The position numbers and the translations under genes were made by a program. 35,358 bases of DNA from Woeseiaceae bacterium (GTDB lineage Bacteria > Pseudomonadota > Gammaproteobacteria > Steroidobacterales > Woeseiaceae): positions 1 through 35,358 of the forward strand of contig JABDOQ010000065.1 in assembly GCA_013043165.1 (NCBI GenBank), read 5' to 3'. Below, one piece after another: positions 34,396 through 35,358 of the stretch (position 1 is the first letter of the stretch; each line of letters opens with the position of its first letter). Under the pieces are notes generated by a model that did no database searches, had not been told where the DNA came from, and was given only the letters and a program-made list of their open reading frames with translations.

Positions 34396-35358
34396 ATGAA
34401 AAAGCTGATCAGCAGCTTGTCTGTCCTGTTTTCGGTTACGTTCCTGGTTGCGGCCTGCGGCCAGAAAAACGAAGCGCCCGCGGCGTCCGCCGAAAATTCG
34501 AAAATCTTCGACATGCCGTACCTGATGCGCGATCTCGATAATGGTTTGCGCGTCATTGTTGTCCCGACAGATTATCCGGATATCGTTTCGATTCAGATCC
34601 CGGTCCAGACCGGATCGCGTAACGAGGTCGAGCCTGGCAAATCGGGTTTTGCACACTTTTTTGAGCACATGATGTTTCGCGGCACCGAGGCGTATCCGCC
34701 TGAGGTCTACGGCGACATACTGAAGAAAGCCGGTGCGGATCAGAACGCCTACACGACCGATGACTACACCAACTATCACATCACGTTTACCAAGGATGAC
34801 CTCGAGAAGGTCATTGAACTCGAGGCCGATCGTTTCCAGAACCTCAAATATTCCGAGGAACAGTTCCGCACCGAAGCGCTGGCCGTCAAAGGCGAGTACC
34901 TGAAGAATTTCTCGAATCCCGTGCAGAAACTATTCGAGCGCGTCAGCGACCTGATGTATACGCAGCACACCTACAAGCATACGACGATGGGGTTCATCGA
35001 GGACATCGAGGTCATGCCCGATCAGATGGAGTATGCCGACCTGTTCTTCGATCGCTGGTACCGTCCCGAAAAGACCGTTGTGATTCTCGTCGGCGATGTC
35101 GATGCGGAAGAGACGTTCGCGCTGGTCAGGAAATACTGGGGTGACTGGGAGCGCGGTGACTACGAGGTCGAGATCCCGGTCGAACCGCCGCTGGAGGGGC
35201 CCAGGTACGAGCACCTCGTGTGGGAAGGTCCGACGCAGCCGTGGATATTCATGACCTATCGTGGGCCGGCCTACGTTCCAACGCAGAAAGACATGCCGGC
35301 GCTGGACCTGATCTCATCGATCTATTTTTCCGAGTCGTCGGAGCTGTATCAGAAGCTC
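34396..35358 (+). CDS. M16-family metallopeptidase lipoprotein (3' truncated)
   Basis: The frame is open to the last base, so only the first 321 residues are present. The N-terminus is a lipoprotein signal (MKKLISSLSVLFSVTFLVAA then Cys21, lipobox VAAC), followed by Gly22, so outer-membrane sorting is likely. The peptidase domain has the inverted zinc motif HFFEH (His87, Glu90, His91) with the third ligand at Glu167 (VKGEY), 76 residues after His91, the normal spacing. M16 proteases such as pitrilysin and insulinase cut peptides inside a closed chamber; many bacterial outer-membrane versions come in pairs. GGAG (34384-34387) is eight bases before the ATG. A second M16 half may lie beyond the window. 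Confidence 0.92.
   Translation, partial: MKKLISSLSVLFSVTFLVAACGQKNEAPAASAENSKIFDMPYLMRDLDNGLRVIVVPTDYPDIVSIQIPVQTGSRNEVEPGKSGFAHFFEHMMFRGTEAYPPEVYGDILKKAGADQNAYTTDDYTNYHITFTKDDLEKVIELEADRFQNLKYSEEQFRTEALAVKGEYLKNFSNPVQKLFERVSDLMYTQHTYKHTTMGFIEDIEVMPDQMEYADLFFDRWYRPEKTVVILVGDVDAEETFALVRKYWGDWERGDYEVEIPVEPPLEGPRYEHLVWEGPTQPWIFMTYRGPAYVPTQKDMPALDLISSIYFSESSELYQKL

Overview
The window looks like a chromosomal segment of an aerobic, Gram-negative, probably marine gammaproteobacterium. The signs are a TonB/ExbD energising module, a TonB-dependent receptor, an outer-membrane-type lipoprotein peptidase, a GlnB/GlnK-type P-II protein, and many acyl-CoA catabolism genes of moderately GC-rich composition. 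Assignment below class is a guess. No rRNA, tRNA, CRISPR array, phage gene or transposase gene was seen.

Layout. (1) 1-1942: the end of an ExbB/ExbD/TonB-like cluster (two ExbD proteins and a TonB-like protein with an AgmX/PglI-type C-terminus). (2) 2175-5374: a run of small metabolic and repair genes: a D-2-hydroxyacid dehydrogenase with an apparent signal peptide, a histidine phosphatase, a family-6 uracil/hypoxanthine-DNA glycosylase, a VOC protein and a MAPEG protein. (3) 5388-7747: P-II, a divergent fatty-acid desaturase, a 20-codon ORF and a LuxR-type regulator. (4) 7847-14209: an acyl-CoA cluster with isovaleryl-CoA dehydrogenase, methylcrotonyl-CoA carboxylase beta subunit (no alpha subunit in the window), an APH-like acyl-CoA phosphotransferase, a MaoC hydratase and a crotonase, then a secreted Sel1-type protein. 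(5) 14206-18414: a TetR regulator divergent from a fused isobutyryl-CoA mutase (icmF), with a shared palindromic operator over overlapping promoters. (6) 18621-20604: an OFA-type MFS transporter and a convergent HAD hydrolase. (7) 20843-27843: a TetR-led beta-oxidation operon (thiolase, FadB-like protein, PaaG-like crotonase, acyl-CoA dehydrogenase, 3-hydroxyisobutyrate-dehydrogenase-family reductase). (8) 27834-31807: a perfect 29-bp inverted repeat abutting a TPP riboswitch, which heads a four-gene thiamine uptake and salvage operon (TonB receptor, YkoF-like thiamine-binding protein, PnuC-family transporter, kinase). (9) 31791-35358: on the minus strand, glyoxalase II coupled to a secreted YtcJ-type amidohydrolase; on the plus strand, an M16 peptidase lipoprotein cut by the window end.

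How it fits together. Regions 4, 5 and 7 would together degrade branched-chain amino acid skeletons and other acyl-CoAs: dehydrogenation, carboxylation, hydration, thiolysis and B12-dependent carbon-skeleton rearrangement, under two TetR regulators. Region 8 would import thiamine across the outer and then the inner membrane and trap it by phosphorylation, repressed by TPP through sequestration of the first gene's ribosome binding site. The TonB-like module at the left edge could energise such receptors, but that link is only an inference.

The points most worth a second look are the inverted repeat joined to the riboswitch, the 20-codon ORF coupled to the LuxR gene, the isolated mccB next to an APH kinase and MaoC, the seemingly exported dehydrogenase, and the crotonases with replaced catalytic glutamates.
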